Made by a program: the position numbers and the translations under genes
Source of the DNA: an uncultured Thermoanaerobaculum sp.
GTDB taxonomy: Bacteria; Acidobacteriota; Thermoanaerobaculia; Thermoanaerobaculales; Thermoanaerobaculaceae
Direction of reading: 5' to 3'
Length of the DNA: 53,763 nt
Assembly: GCA_937934115.1 (NCBI GenBank)
Contig: CALHAH010000039.1
Span: 1-53,763, forward strand
Notes under the pieces: generated by a model
Databases searched by the model: none
What the model saw: the letters and a program-made list of their open reading frames with translations, nothing else
Told to the model about the DNA's origin: nothing
Shown here: piece after piece, positions 8,400 to 16,830 of the stretch
How positions within the stretch are numbered: the stretch's first letter is position 1
Layout of the letters: the number at the start of each line of letters is the position of its first letter

Positions 8400-9416
8400 G
8401 TGACCATGGGCACGCCACGGTCGCGATCCACCAAAGACCAGCACGGCGGCAGATGGCAGCGGTTGCTCAAGCCAGAAACCAGGTTGCCGCTGGCCGCAGC
8501 AGTGGTGGTACTGGTTCTCACCGGCAGCGGCCTGGCGGACCGGTGGGAGCTTCCGTTCCGCGATCTCCTGTTGTCCTGGGCAACCCCGCGGCCACCGCGT
8601 TTTACCGTGGCGGTGGTGGTGGACGAGGCGTCCCTTGTCCGTTTTGGGCGCTTCCCTTGGCCCCGAAAGCGTTTGGCGGAAGTGGCCTCCGCCATCAGTG
8701 CGGCGGGCGCCCGGGGGTTGGTGGTGGACCTGCTTTTGGTGGAACCGGACCCCTACGATGCTTCCTTGGCCACCTCGCTGCAGCGTGTGCCCGCGGTCTT
8801 GCCAGCTGTGCCGCAACCGCAAAATCAGAGCTGGATTTTGCCAGCCCCACCCTTGGTGTCCGCGGGTACCTTAGCCCACGCCACCTACGATGCTGATCAC
8901 GACGGCGTGGTGCGCACCGTTGCCGCCAGCAAGCAGGCGGGAAACCGCGCGCTGCCGGCCCTTTCCTTGGCGGCGGCGGCGCTCGTGGATCCCCAACCGC
9001 TGCCGGTAGGGAAGAGCCTTCGCCCTGATTTTCGCAACCGCGCCCGGGACATCCCGCAAGTCTCGGTGGAAGTGCTCGCCATGCTTGCGGCCCACCCTTG
9101 GCCGGGCAATGTGCGCGAGCTGGAGCAAGTGGTGCGCCGTATGCTCATTAACACCAAGGGATTGGCCGATGCCGACGAGCTGCGGCGGCTGTGGCAAACC
9201 TCGCCTTTCCCCAACACCGCGCCAGCCGCAAGCCATGCCCTCACCTCCCTGGAGGAAGCCGAGCGCCATCACATTTTGGCGGTCCTTTCCTAGGTAGACG
9301 GCAACCGCACCCGCGCCGCCCAGCTTCTGGGCATAGACCGCAAGACCCTGACGCGAAACCTCAAGGGGTTTGGCATAAAACTTGAAAACGAGAACGGCGA
9401 GGAGGACGAGCCGTGA
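8400..9416 (+). pseudogene. Decayed CHASE2 sensor / sigma-54 activator fusion
   Basis: Residues 1-200 are a CHASE2 sensor: a membrane helix near 30-46, then RDLLLSW, VDEASLVRFGRFPWPR and DADHDGVVR. At about residue 205 the sequence jumps straight into the last part of an NtrC-type AAA+ domain (FRNRARDIPQ, then HPWPGNVRELEQ). The Walker A and B motifs and the GAFTGA loop are missing, and a second, shorter deletion follows RDIPQ. At 9291-9293 an in-frame TAG stops the frame, yet the next 40 codons are a clear Fis-type helix-turn-helix (GNRTRAAQLLGIDRKTL) ending at TGA 9414. The gene is a deletion remnant and cannot act as an activator ATPase. GTG 8400 or ATG 8406 is the start. It overlaps the fecR-like gene by GTGA. 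Confidence 0.85.
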
Positions 9417-9914
9417 GGCATTTGGCGGTTTTGGCCTTGGTGTTTGCGGCAGCCCAGGGGGATGCGCCGCTGGCATACCGCTTCGAGCAGGTCAAGGGCA
9501 AGGTGGTGGTGAGCTCTGGCCACGAGGAGCGGCGGGCCACCGTCGGCGCGGCAGCTTTTGGTGGCGAGAGGGTGCGCACCGGCCTTTTCGGTCGCGCGGT
9601 GCTGGCGGTTCCCACTCAAGCCTGTCGTTTTGAGCTTTTCCCCTTAACACGGGTAGTGCTCGCCAGTGACCAACCAGGGGTTTTGTTAGAGCTACAAAAA
9701 GGCAAGCTCTGGGAAGTTTGACGCCCTCCTCGGTAACCAGGAGCGGCTGGTAGTCACCCCGGGAGCCACCCTCGCCGTGCGCGGCACCGCGTACGGGGTG
9801 GAGGTGAGCGGCCACGGAGACACCGTGTTGGTGGTATTCGCGGGTAGCGCGGAGGTGCGTTCCCGCTTGCCCGAGGTTGCTCCGCTCCAGGTACCTGGCG
9901 GACAAATCCTCTAG
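9413..9914 (+). pseudogene. FecR-domain secreted protein, frameshifted
   Basis: The first frame (9413-9721) begins with a signal peptide (MRHLAVLALVFAAAQG) and the first half of a FecR domain, ending at TGA 9719-9721. The neighbouring frame resumes at once with FDALLGNQERLVVTPGATLA and the FecR hallmark AVRGTAYGVEV, running to TAG 9912-9914. The break lies at the GAAGTTTGAC stretch around 9711-9719 and needs a one-base loss or two-base gain to repair. FecR domains are periplasmic sensing or scaffold modules, often encoded beside CHASE2 signalling proteins, which is the arrangement here. Both genes of the pair are broken. Confidence 0.85.
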
Positions 9915-10153
9915 TCGTACCCACCGTTACCGTAGGGCGCGACCTACAGAAGCTCATGCTTCGGCCAGTAGCCGGGGCGCTTTGTGTTGGGAAAAAACTC
10001 TAATGCCCACCTTTTCCTGCCATGGCCCTGCGGGGCCTCGTACTCCCAACGGCACCCCAATCACGCCAAACCACGTTGCAAGCGAAGCGACACGTGTACC
10101 CCGCCAGCCTGAGTCGCCCAAGGCCAGGTCTGAAACTTCAGCAACGATGTCTT
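9915..10153. other. Intergenic stretch without a convincing gene
   Basis: It lies between the convergent fecR-like pseudogene and the FmdB gene. Both strands stay open for about 65-80 codons. The minus frame (9955-10170) looks mildly protein-like (WRGTRVASLATWFGVIGVPLG) but has no usable start codon or ribosome binding site. I see no terminator hairpin with a T-run. Most likely gene debris. Confidence 0.25.
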
Positions 10154-10318
10154 TCAGCTCTTGCGCGAGGTTTTAGCGTAAAAGGCGGAAAATACCCGCT
10201 CCACTTTCTCCGATTGGCAGTGGGGGCACTGCACCTTAGTTTTTTCCCGTTCTTGCAGGCTGGCACGTATCTCAAACCGCTTCTTGCAATCCTGGCAGGC
10301 GTACTCATACACGGGCAT
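10154..10318 (-). CDS. FmdB family small zinc-ribbon protein
   Basis: A 54-residue protein starting MPVYEYACQDCKKRFE, with CxxC pairs at about residues 8-11 and 31-34 (ACQDC and CPHC). This is the diagnostic zinc ribbon of the FmdB/putative regulatory protein family, whose members usually start MPxYEYxCxxCG. GGAGGT lies directly upstream of the ATG. Family members have been linked to regulation of formamidase/amidase genes, but the general role is unknown. The gene lies downstream of, and in the same direction as, the glycosylasparaginase, and could share its transcript across 85 bp that contain a 7-bp hairpin (GGTCGGT/ACCGACC). Confidence 0.85.
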   Translation of the reverse strand: MPVYEYACQDCKKRFEIRASLQEREKTKVQCPHCQSEKVERVFSAFYAKTSRKS

Positions 10319-10403
10319 AGACACCTCCCGGTCGGTGCACCTACCGACCTTCCTTTAATTACGATGGTCAAGCGTCAAAAAATTTGCAAGTACCCCAGGA
10401 CCC

Positions 10404-11480
10404 CTACGGTGTCCGTTGCGGGCGTTGGAAAAGGTAAGCACAGGCGCGCAGTTCCGGGGCCTGGCCGGTGCGACACACCGCAAACTGACTCCCAGACCAA
10501 AGGCTCGCCGCCCCCACTTCACCCCGCACGTTGACCGCGTAAAGGGTGAGGTTGTTCTTAGGCCTCCCTTGCGCGTCTTTGAGGTACACCTCCCGGGTAT
10601 TGCGCACCACCCGCTGCAGGGTGGAAAGACACGCCTCTTCGGGGCTTTTCCCCTGGCGCATGAACTCCACCACCGTGTGCGCGCCCACCACGATGATGTT
10701 GGATTCCCCGTGACCGGTGGCACCGGCGGAACCCACCTCCGCATCGCAGTAAAGCCCGCAGCCGATAAGCGGTGAATCCCCCACTCGACCTGGTAGCTTG
10801 AAAAACAAACCGGAAGTGGTGGTGCAGCACCCCACCCGGCCCTGGCCATCCACCGCCGAAAGGTGAATGGTGCCTTGGGGACGGAAGTACGCATCGCCAA
10901 ACCTTTCCACAAACCAGCGGATGTCCGGATCCTCCAGCTCCTTGGGATCCGGCAGCCAGTCATCGGAAGGCGCGGCGTTTTCCTTCCAATAAAGCCAAAT
11001 TTTTCGTGCCCGTTCGGTGAGGAGGTTTTCCTCTGTGAAGCCGTGCGCCCGCGCAAACTTCTTGGCCCCTTCCCCCACCAGAAGAACCCGCGTGGTACGG
11101 CGCATCACAGCCAACGCCACCTGTGACGGGTGCTTGATACCCTCCAAGGCCGCCACCGCCCCCGCGCGCATGGTGGTGCCGTCCATCACCGCCGCATCCA
11201 GCTGCACCACCCCTTCTTCGTTGGGGAGACCTCCGTAGCCAACGGTCACGTCGTCGGGATCGGCTTCCAGCAAACTCACGCCCGCCACCGCCGCATCCAC
11301 CGGCGGCAAACCCTGCTCCATGCGCTTGACGGCTTCCGCCACTGCCCGCAGACCGTTACTGGAAGCCACAGCCACGGGCAGCGGCTGCGATGGACCCCCA
11401 AGTTTTATGGCTTGCGCTGCTGCCACCGCTGGAACTGCTGCCAGTACTTCCCTGCGGTTCAAGCCCTTGGCCGGTCTCAT
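10404..11480 (-). CDS. Exported N4-(beta-N-acetylglucosaminyl)-L-asparaginase (Ntn hydrolase)
   Basis: The 358-residue product starts at ATG 11480, just after GGAGGTGACC. Longer upstream frames lack a ribosome binding site. The N-terminus has a twin-arginine signal (LNRREVLAAVPAVAAAQA), so export by Tat is likely. The asparaginase type-2 Ntn-hydrolase fold is marked by GTI at Gly203-Thr204, where autocleavage would free the catalytic Thr, then CCTTTSGLFFKLPGRVGDSPLIG and GATGHGE. The family cleaves the GlcNAc-Asn bond of glycopeptides, and some members hydrolyse beta-aspartyl peptides. The nearby secreted peptidases suggest use of glycopeptides or isoaspartyl peptides. Divergent from the amidohydrolase gene. 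Confidence 0.9.
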   Translation of the reverse strand: MRPAKGLNRREVLAAVPAVAAAQAIKLGGPSQPLPVAVASSNGLRAVAEAVKRMEQGLPPVDAAVAGVSLLEADPDDVTVGYGGLPNEEGVVQLDAAVMDGTTMRAGAVAALEGIKHPSQVALAVMRRTTRVLLVGEGAKKFARAHGFTEENLLTERARKIWLYWKENAAPSDDWLPDPKELEDPDIRWFVERFGDAYFRPQGTIHLSAVDGQGRVGCCTTTSGLFFKLPGRVGDSPLIGCGLYCDAEVGSAGATGHGESNIIVVGAHTVVEFMRQGKSPEEACLSTLQRVVRNTREVYLKDAQGRPKNNLTLYAVNVRGEVGAASLWSGSQFAVCRTGQAPELRACAYLFQRPQRTP

Positions 11481-11508
11481 GGTCACCTCCCAAAGAAAGC
11501 TTAGGGGT

Positions 11509-11537
11509 TTGCAAGCGCCGAGGGCAAGGGGTACAGT
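11509..11537 (+). promoter_or_regulatory. Predicted promoter of the amidohydrolase gene
   Basis: TTGCAA (11509-11514), 17 bp, then TACAGT (11532-11537). The expected transcription start falls at about 11544, which is the GTG start codon itself, so the message could be leaderless. Confidence 0.4.
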
Positions 11538-11543
11538 GAAGGC

Positions 11544-13193
11544 GTGCGTGCTCTTGGTGGGGTGTTTATGTTCCTGGTCATGACCGCCTGCGGAGGCCCT
11601 CCCCCCGTGGATCGTCTTTTGGTGGGCGGTAACGTCCACCTCCCCAACGTTACCCGACGCCTGGAAATAGCCGTAAAAGACGGCAAAATCGTGGCTTTAG
11701 TGCCACCGGGGCAAGCGCCGCGCTGGCAAAAGAAGGCCAAAGAGGTGGTGGACCTTTCCGGCGCCCACGTGTACCCGGGTTTTACCGAAAGCCACGGCCA
11801 TCTTACGGGTTTTGGCTTGGTCCTTGAAACCGTGGATCTCAGGGCAACCGCGAGCTTCCAAGAGGTGGTAAAGCTTTTAGCCGCAAGAGCTGCCCAACTG
11901 CCTCCAGAAAGCTGGGTGTTGGCTTGGGGTTGGGATCAAAACCTTTGGCCGGACAAAAGTTTTCCCCACCATCAAGAGCTTTCCCAAGCCGTACCCCACC
12001 ACCCCGTGGTCGCCAGGCGCGTGGATGGGCACGCCATCTTGGTCAACCGAAGGGCGTTGCAGCTGGCCGGCATTACCGCCGCTACTCCCGATCCTCCAGG
12101 TGGCCAGATCCTCCGGGACGGGAAGGGCGAACCCACGGGTGTGCTGTTAGATGCTGCCGCTGACCTGGTGCAGCGGGTTCTTCCCCCCCCAAGCCTGCAC
12201 GACCTCAACCGAAGACAGCTTCGTGCGGCTGAGAAGCTGGCAGCGTTGGGCTTTACCGCCATTCACGACGCTGGCACCGATGCCCAAGAGCTGGAGTCGC
12301 TCCGGCAGTTGGTGGGCAAAGGCAGTCTCCCCATTCGCGTTTACGTGATGCTGGACGGGAGCAACCCGCAGCTTTTATCCCACGAGTTCGCCAAGGGTGT
12401 GCAGCGGGACCAGCAGGGGATGCTCACGGTGCGCGCTGTCAAGCTTTACGCCGACGGTGCCCTTGGCTCCCGGGGGGCGTGGTTGTCCCAGCCTTACAGT
12501 GATTCCCCTGGGCACTCCGGGCTTGCGGTAACACCGCTTTCTCGCCTCCGCGAGGTGGTGGCGCAAGCTGCTTCCGCCGGTTTCCAGCCGTGTATTCACG
12601 CCATTGGCGATGAGGCTGTGCACCAGGTTTTAAACGTGTACCAGCAGATACTGGAAGGAAGGGGCCGCCACCTCCGGGCCCGCATTGAACACGCGCAAGT
12701 GGTGCGTCCGGAGGACGTGCCCCGCTTTGCCCAGCTGGGGGTCATTGCCTCCGTGCAACCCACACACTGCACTTCCGACATGCCTTGGGCCCCCGCGCGC
12801 TTGGGTGCTGAGCGCATCCTTTGGGCGTACCGCTGGCGGTCATTGCTGAGCACCGGCGCTCGTTTGTGTCTGGGCTCCGATGTTCCGGTGGAAAACCCCG
12901 ACCCCCGTTTGGGGATGTGGGCAGCTATGACCCGCAAGACCCCGGAAAATCAGCCCCCAGGGGGATGGAACCCCCAGGAGCGCATGACGCTTTCCGAGGC
13001 TCTTTCCGGGTACACCACGTGGGCAGCCTACGCTGCCTTTGAGGAAAACCAGCGGGGTCGCATTGCCCCGGGATTCTTCGCCGATTTCACGGTTTTTGAT
13101 CGGGCCTTGGAGGAGGATGCGGTGTTGTCGGCCCAAGTGGTGCGGACCGTGGTGGCAGGGGCCGACGTTTTCGTGGCCAGAGGTGGGCCGTGA
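11544..13193 (+). CDS. Lipoprotein amidohydrolase, YtcJ-like (amidohydrolase 3 family)
   Basis: A 549-residue metal-dependent hydrolase. The N-terminus has a short signal with a lipobox (FLVMTACGG), so it should be anchored in the cell envelope. Metal-site motifs are visible: SHGHLTGFG (HxH) near residue 82, HAIGDEA near residue 352, and the late Asp in LGSDVPVENPDPR near residue 452. YtcJ-type enzymes hydrolyse amide or carbamate-like bonds, but substrates are mostly unknown. GTG 11544 is needed for a complete signal sequence; ATG 11568 would leave almost none. The stop overlaps the start of the PCMT gene (GTGA), so the two are translationally coupled. Confidence 0.85.
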   Translation: MRALGGVFMFLVMTACGGPPPVDRLLVGGNVHLPNVTRRLEIAVKDGKIVALVPPGQAPRWQKKAKEVVDLSGAHVYPGFTESHGHLTGFGLVLETVDLRATASFQEVVKLLAARAAQLPPESWVLAWGWDQNLWPDKSFPHHQELSQAVPHHPVVARRVDGHAILVNRRALQLAGITAATPDPPGGQILRDGKGEPTGVLLDAAADLVQRVLPPPSLHDLNRRQLRAAEKLAALGFTAIHDAGTDAQELESLRQLVGKGSLPIRVYVMLDGSNPQLLSHEFAKGVQRDQQGMLTVRAVKLYADGALGSRGAWLSQPYSDSPGHSGLAVTPLSRLREVVAQAASAGFQPCIHAIGDEAVHQVLNVYQQILEGRGRHLRARIEHAQVVRPEDVPRFAQLGVIASVQPTHCTSDMPWAPARLGAERILWAYRWRSLLSTGARLCLGSDVPVENPDPRLGMWAAMTRKTPENQPPGGWNPQERMTLSEALSGYTTWAAYAAFEENQRGRIAPGFFADFTVFDRALEEDAVLSAQVVRTVVAGADVFVARGGP

Positions 13194-13915
13194 GGAGGAT
13201 GTGGGTGATTTGGCCTTTGGCTTTGTTGGGCATCTTTGGCAGCTGCGGCAACGACGGCAGAAAGCCCCAAGACGATACCCGATGGGCCGCGGTGCGGGCG
13301 GCCATGGTGCAAACGCAAATTGCCGCTCGGGGAGTGAAGGACGAGCGGGTACTTTCAGCCCTGCGAGAAGTGCCCAGACACCTCTTCGTTCCTGAGGAAT
13401 TTCGCGAGCAAGCCTATGAGGATCACCCACTTCCCATTGGCGAAGGGCAAACCATTTCCCAACCCTACATCGTGGGCCTCATGACCGAGCTCCTGCAAGT
13501 GAAGCCTGGGGACAAGGTCTTAGAAGTGGGCACCGGCTCCGGCTATCAAGCGGCCGTTCTAGCCGCTATGGGCTGCCAGGTGTTTACCATTGAAATACGC
13601 CCCACCCTGGCGGCGCAGGCAGCTGAGAGGTTAAAGCGTTTGGGATACGCCAACGTCCACGTGCGCGTCGGTGATGGCTACAGGGGTTGGCCGGAAGAAG
13701 CACCTTTTGCCGGCATCATCGTTACCGCTGCTCCAGAGAAGATCCCCGAGCCTCTGCTCCAGCAGCTGACAACGGGGGGAAGGCTCGTGATACCAGTGGG
13801 TTCTTTTTACCAGCAGCTCAAGGTCATCACCCGGGAAGCCGAAGGCTACAGCGAAAAGGACGTGATCCCGGTGCGCTTTGTACCCATGGCCGGGGAAGTG
13901 GAACGCACCCCTTGA
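13190..13915 (+). CDS. pcm: Protein-L-isoaspartate O-methyltransferase with lipoprotein-type signal
   Basis: The core is a normal PCMT. QTISQPYIVGLMTELL and the SAM-binding EVGTGSGYQAAVLAAMG identify it, and it ends near the GGRLVIPVG strand. PCMT methylates isoaspartyl residues in damaged proteins so they can revert to aspartate. The unusual part is the first 20 residues: a hydrophobic segment ending in a lipobox-like GIFGSCGN, predicting export and lipid anchoring. SAM is cytoplasmic, so how an exported enzyme would be supplied is unclear; retention as a membrane-tethered cytoplasmic protein is also possible. The start is GTG 13190 or ATG 13199. It overlaps the upstream amidohydrolase gene by 4 bp. 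Confidence 0.9.
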   Translation: MRRMWVIWPLALLGIFGSCGNDGRKPQDDTRWAAVRAAMVQTQIAARGVKDERVLSALREVPRHLFVPEEFREQAYEDHPLPIGEGQTISQPYIVGLMTELLQVKPGDKVLEVGTGSGYQAAVLAAMGCQVFTIEIRPTLAAQAAERLKRLGYANVHVRVGDGYRGWPEEAPFAGIIVTAAPEKIPEPLLQQLTTGGRLVIPVGSFYQQLKVITREAEGYSEKDVIPVRFVPMAGEVERTP

Positions 13916-13940
13916 GCTCCCGCCACCACTTCCGTGAATC

Positions 13941-15605
13941 GTGCCGATTATGCTCAGACTAACCGTAACCCTGCCCAACGGCGCCAGCGACGAGCGCACA
14001 TTTCTCAAAGGACCAGTTACTGTGGGGCGTGCTGAGGACGTAACGCTTTCCTTATGGGAGCCTTCCCTTTCTCGCCGGCATGCCCTCTTGGAGCCCGGGC
14101 CTTTCGGCTGGACCGTCCAGGACCTGGGCTCCCGTAACGGCACATTTGTTAACGGTCGCCCGGTGACAGCACCTCAAACCCTGCGTGTGGGGGACACCCT
14201 GCAGCTTGGCCAAGTGCGCATCAAAGTGCTGGAGTGCGGCGCACCTGCGGAAGTCGCCGATGGCGCCGTAGGAGAAACCACGCTTTTGACGCCCGTAGCC
14301 AAGGTATTAGAGGACAGCGGCGTGGACGCCTTGCCGGTAGCTGCTGACGCCTCCAAAAAAACCCTACGTCGGAACGCCCAAAGGCTTTCCCTTTTGGCCA
14401 AAGCCCATGAGGCCCTAGCTTCGCAAGTCACCGAAGAAGGCCTATTGACCTTGGTTCTGGACCAAGTTTTTTCCCAGCTGGGTCCGGACCAAGCGGCCAT
14501 TTTCCTCAAGGAGGAAGGAGGCTCTTTCGTTTGTGCCGCCAGCCGCTGCCAAAAGGACTGCTATGACCAGCTGCTTCTTTCCCGCTCGCTGGTGCGCGAG
14601 GTGGTGGACAAGAAAGCTGCGGCCTTGGTGGTAGATGCCTTCACCGATGCCCGCTTCCAGGAGGCTATGAGCTTACGGTCAGTAGGAGTGCGCAGCATCC
14701 TCGCGGTTCCCCTCCTTACCGAAGATGTGGCGCTGGGGCTTTTAGTGTGCGCCTCCCGCTTGGCAGTGCGACGCTTCACCCAAGAAGATTTGGAGTTCGT
14801 CGTGCCTTTGGCCTCGGTGGCGGCCATGCGTCTGCGCAACCTGCGCCTGGCTTTGGAAGCCGCTGAAAAAAAGCAGCTGGAGCAGGAGCTGGCCCTGGCC
14901 AGGCGCATTCAGGTGGGTCTGTTCCGGGAGGAAGTCCCCCGGCTACCGGGGTACACCATCTTGGGGGGCAACGTGCCTTCCCGGGTGGTTTCCGGGGACT
15001 TTTATCAGCTCCTCCCCTCCCCTGGGGGGTGCATAGCGCTGGTGGCTGATGTGTCGGGGAAGGGCATTGGGGCAGCACTGTTGGCAGCCTCGCTGGAGGC
15101 CCTCTTTGCGGGGCCGATACACCTTAACCTTCCGCCTTCAGAGGTGTGCACTCGGGTATCCCGGCTTTTCTTTGCCCGCACCGATGCTAGCAAGTTTGCC
15201 ACCGCCTTTCTCGCCCAGCTTGACGCTCCCTCTGGGGTGGTCACCTATTGCAACGCCGGCCACTGCCCGGCCATTTTGGTGGACGCCCAAGGCAGCGCAT
15301 AAACCTTCGCCTCTACCGGTCCGCCTTTAGGAATCTTTGACGACCAGCTTTACAACCAGGAGCAGGTGGCTTTGCAACCTGGCGAAACGCTTGTCCTTTA
15401 CAGCGATGGGGTCACGGAAACCACTAACCCTCAGGGCGAAGAGTTTGGTATTGACCGTCTTGTGGAGCTCTTGGTGTTTCACCGCAAACGCCCCTTGGAC
15501 GAGCTGTGGGAGGAGGTCGAAAGGGAACTCACGCGTTACTCCCAAAGCGCTGTTCCCAGCGATGATCGAACGCTGGTCATTATTCAAAGAAACGCAAATG
15601 CCTAG
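13941..15605 (+). pseudogene. FHA-GAF-PP2C phosphatase interrupted by in-frame TAA
   Basis: In order: an FHA domain at about residues 5-95 (VGRAEDVTLSLWEPSLSRRHA, GSRNGTFVNGR), a GAF domain at about 150-300, and a SpoIIE/RsbU-type PP2C phosphatase domain from about 310 (LARRIQVGLFRE, VVSGDFYQL, ALVADVSGKGIGAALLA). TAA at 15300-15302 ends translation at residue 453, but the same frame continues for 101 more codons with the remainder of the phosphatase: STGPPLGIFDD, LYSDGVTETTNP and SDDRTLVII. The lost part holds two of the conserved metal-binding aspartates, so the truncated product should be inactive. CAA-to-TAA would explain the stop. The start is GTG 13941 or ATG 13950. Confidence 0.85.
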
Positions 15606-15645
15606 CTGCCTTTACCGCATCCGCTTTTCCCTGGTACGTGCTCTC

Positions 15646-16383
15646 CTAGCGAGAACCGGCGGGTCGTTGAGGCCAGTGCAAAGCAGCCGCCCCGGACCGG
15701 CCATCCACTACCGAAGCCAGCAGGAAAAACAGGGCGCTGCCACTGGCCTCCATGCGCGCAGCTTCTGCCCTTTGCACACCAAAACTCAAAAGCACGTCGT
15801 CCAACGGCAAAAGCCCGCCCGGCGCCAAACCGTAGGTTTGCTCGCCGAATAGTTCACCCCGCTCCCCCCACACCCGCAGCCGCACAGTGGCCCCTTCCGG
15901 CCCCGGGCAAAACAGAACCACGTTGGTACGAAACTGAGCGCTGCGCCGAAGACCGGTGAGGTGCACCAGCTCGCCCCGGCGCACCGCTTGCTCGCGGGAG
16001 AGAGCCGGGAGCACCTGCGCCGAAGACACCCGACCCGAGGCGTTGTAAATCCGAGCCCCCACCACCACACCCGGCGAAACCACAAAGCGCAACGCCCCCA
16101 ACCCCCCTTGCGGCACCAAATCGGCTCGCACCGTGGAAGCCAAGCCCGCAAGCTCTTCGACGCGCTCAGGCTCCTGCCGCAACAGATCTCCGTTGGCTTG
16201 GCCCGCTGGCAAAAACACTACCCCCCAACGGGCCAAGGAGCTGGTGGTGTTGACCACCCAAACCTCGGTGTTCCACCAAGCCCCCTCCTGCCCCTGCTTT
16301 TGCACCGCCACCGGCACAAAGAGCTCTTCACCGGCCAGCGCCGATGCCAAAAACGCGAAAAGCAGGGAAGTGATTCGCATCAC
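15646..16383 (-). CDS. Secreted protein of unknown function
   Basis: A 245-residue protein with a clear signal peptide (MMRITSLLFAFLASALAGEE). The mature part looks all-beta: short strands with WWNTEVWVVN, GVVVGARIYN and TVRLRVWGERGELFG. A similar layout (xVPVAxxxG..GxxWxTxVxxxN) occurs in secreted repeat proteins of Acidobacteriota-like bacteria, so it may be one isolated unit of an Ig-like or cohesin-like domain. No catalytic motif is visible. It is convergent with the broken FHA-GAF-PP2C gene, and its upstream region is the palindrome-rich stretch starting near 16451. Confidence 0.6.
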   Translation of the reverse strand: MMRITSLLFAFLASALAGEELFVPVAVQKQGQEGAWWNTEVWVVNTTSSLARWGVVFLPAGQANGDLLRQEPERVEELAGLASTVRADLVPQGGLGALRFVVSPGVVVGARIYNASGRVSSAQVLPALSREQAVRRGELVHLTGLRRSAQFRTNVVLFCPGPEGATVRLRVWGERGELFGEQTYGLAPGGLLPLDDVLLSFGVQRAEAARMEASGSALFFLLASVVDGRSGAAALHWPQRPAGSR

Positions 16384-16450
16384 TTTTCATGTTAAGGCCT
16401 TCCCGGAACCAATGCAAGGACCCGCGTTGCGTCACCACAAAACGGCACAG

Positions 16451-16564
16451 GTCCTGCAAAAAACACGAATAGCCGCCGCGGAGCGGCGGCCCCACATTTG
16501 TTGTGCATCTGCTGCCCACAAGGAAAAAATGTGGGACCCGCGCTCCGCGCGGGTTTTGCAGGAC
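16451..16564. repeat. MITE/REP-like imperfect inverted repeat
   Basis: The left arm (16451-16498) runs GTCCTGCAAAA, a spacer, a GC palindrome CCGCCGCGGAGCGGCGG, then CCACATTT. The right arm (16528-16564) is its near-reverse complement: AATGTGGGA, palindrome CCGCGCTCCGCGCGG, TTTTGCAGGAC. The arms enclose about 29 bp. Each arm thus contains its own small hairpin. Fragments of the same motifs recur at 16770-16830: two GCGGCCCCACATTTCT units and GTCCTGCAAAAAG. The structure resembles a small non-autonomous element or REP pair. No coding content. Confidence 0.6.
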
Positions 16565-16586
16565 AGTGTCCAGAGCATGCCAGCGA

Positions 16587-16830
16587 GGCCCAGCTTTGCT
16601 GGGCCAAGCGTTAGGGTGCGGGGGGCCAAGCCGGCCACGGGTGGGTGGAGCGCGCATCCGGCTTTGCCGGTGCGCGCGTTGGGGGCGCGGGGGGCCTCAG
16701 GGCGGGTGGGCGTGGCGGGTGCCCCCCGCGTCAGGGAGCTCGTGGCCGTGCCCCCCGCGGCAGATAACCGGCGGCCCCACATTTCTCCGCGGCGGCCCCA
16801 CATTTCTCCACGGCGGTCCTGCAAAAAGGG
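16587..16830. repeat. GC-rich hairpins and direct repeats, possibly attC- or REP-like
   Basis: Two TTT-looped hairpins are visible: GGCCCAGC-TTT-GCTGGGCC (16587-16605), and a longer one centred on CCGGC-TTT-GCCGG flanked by CGCGCA/TGCGCG (about 16648-16676). Each is followed by a similar block, GCGTTAGGGTGCGGGGGGCC or GCGTTGGGGGCGCGGGGGGCC, making imperfect direct repeats of about 65 bp spacing. GTGCCCCCCGCG then occurs twice in opposite orientation near 16719 and 16750. The part after the first hairpin (AAGCGTTAGG) recalls the 3' end of integron attC sites, but no paired upstream core is clear. I see no gene in 16384-16993. Confidence 0.45.

Noticed and set aside
10319-10403. GGTCGGT/ACCGACC hairpin as a terminator for the glycosylasparaginase gene
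   Set aside because: On the minus strand the stem is followed by GGGAGGTG rather than a T-run and merges with the FmdB ribosome binding site.
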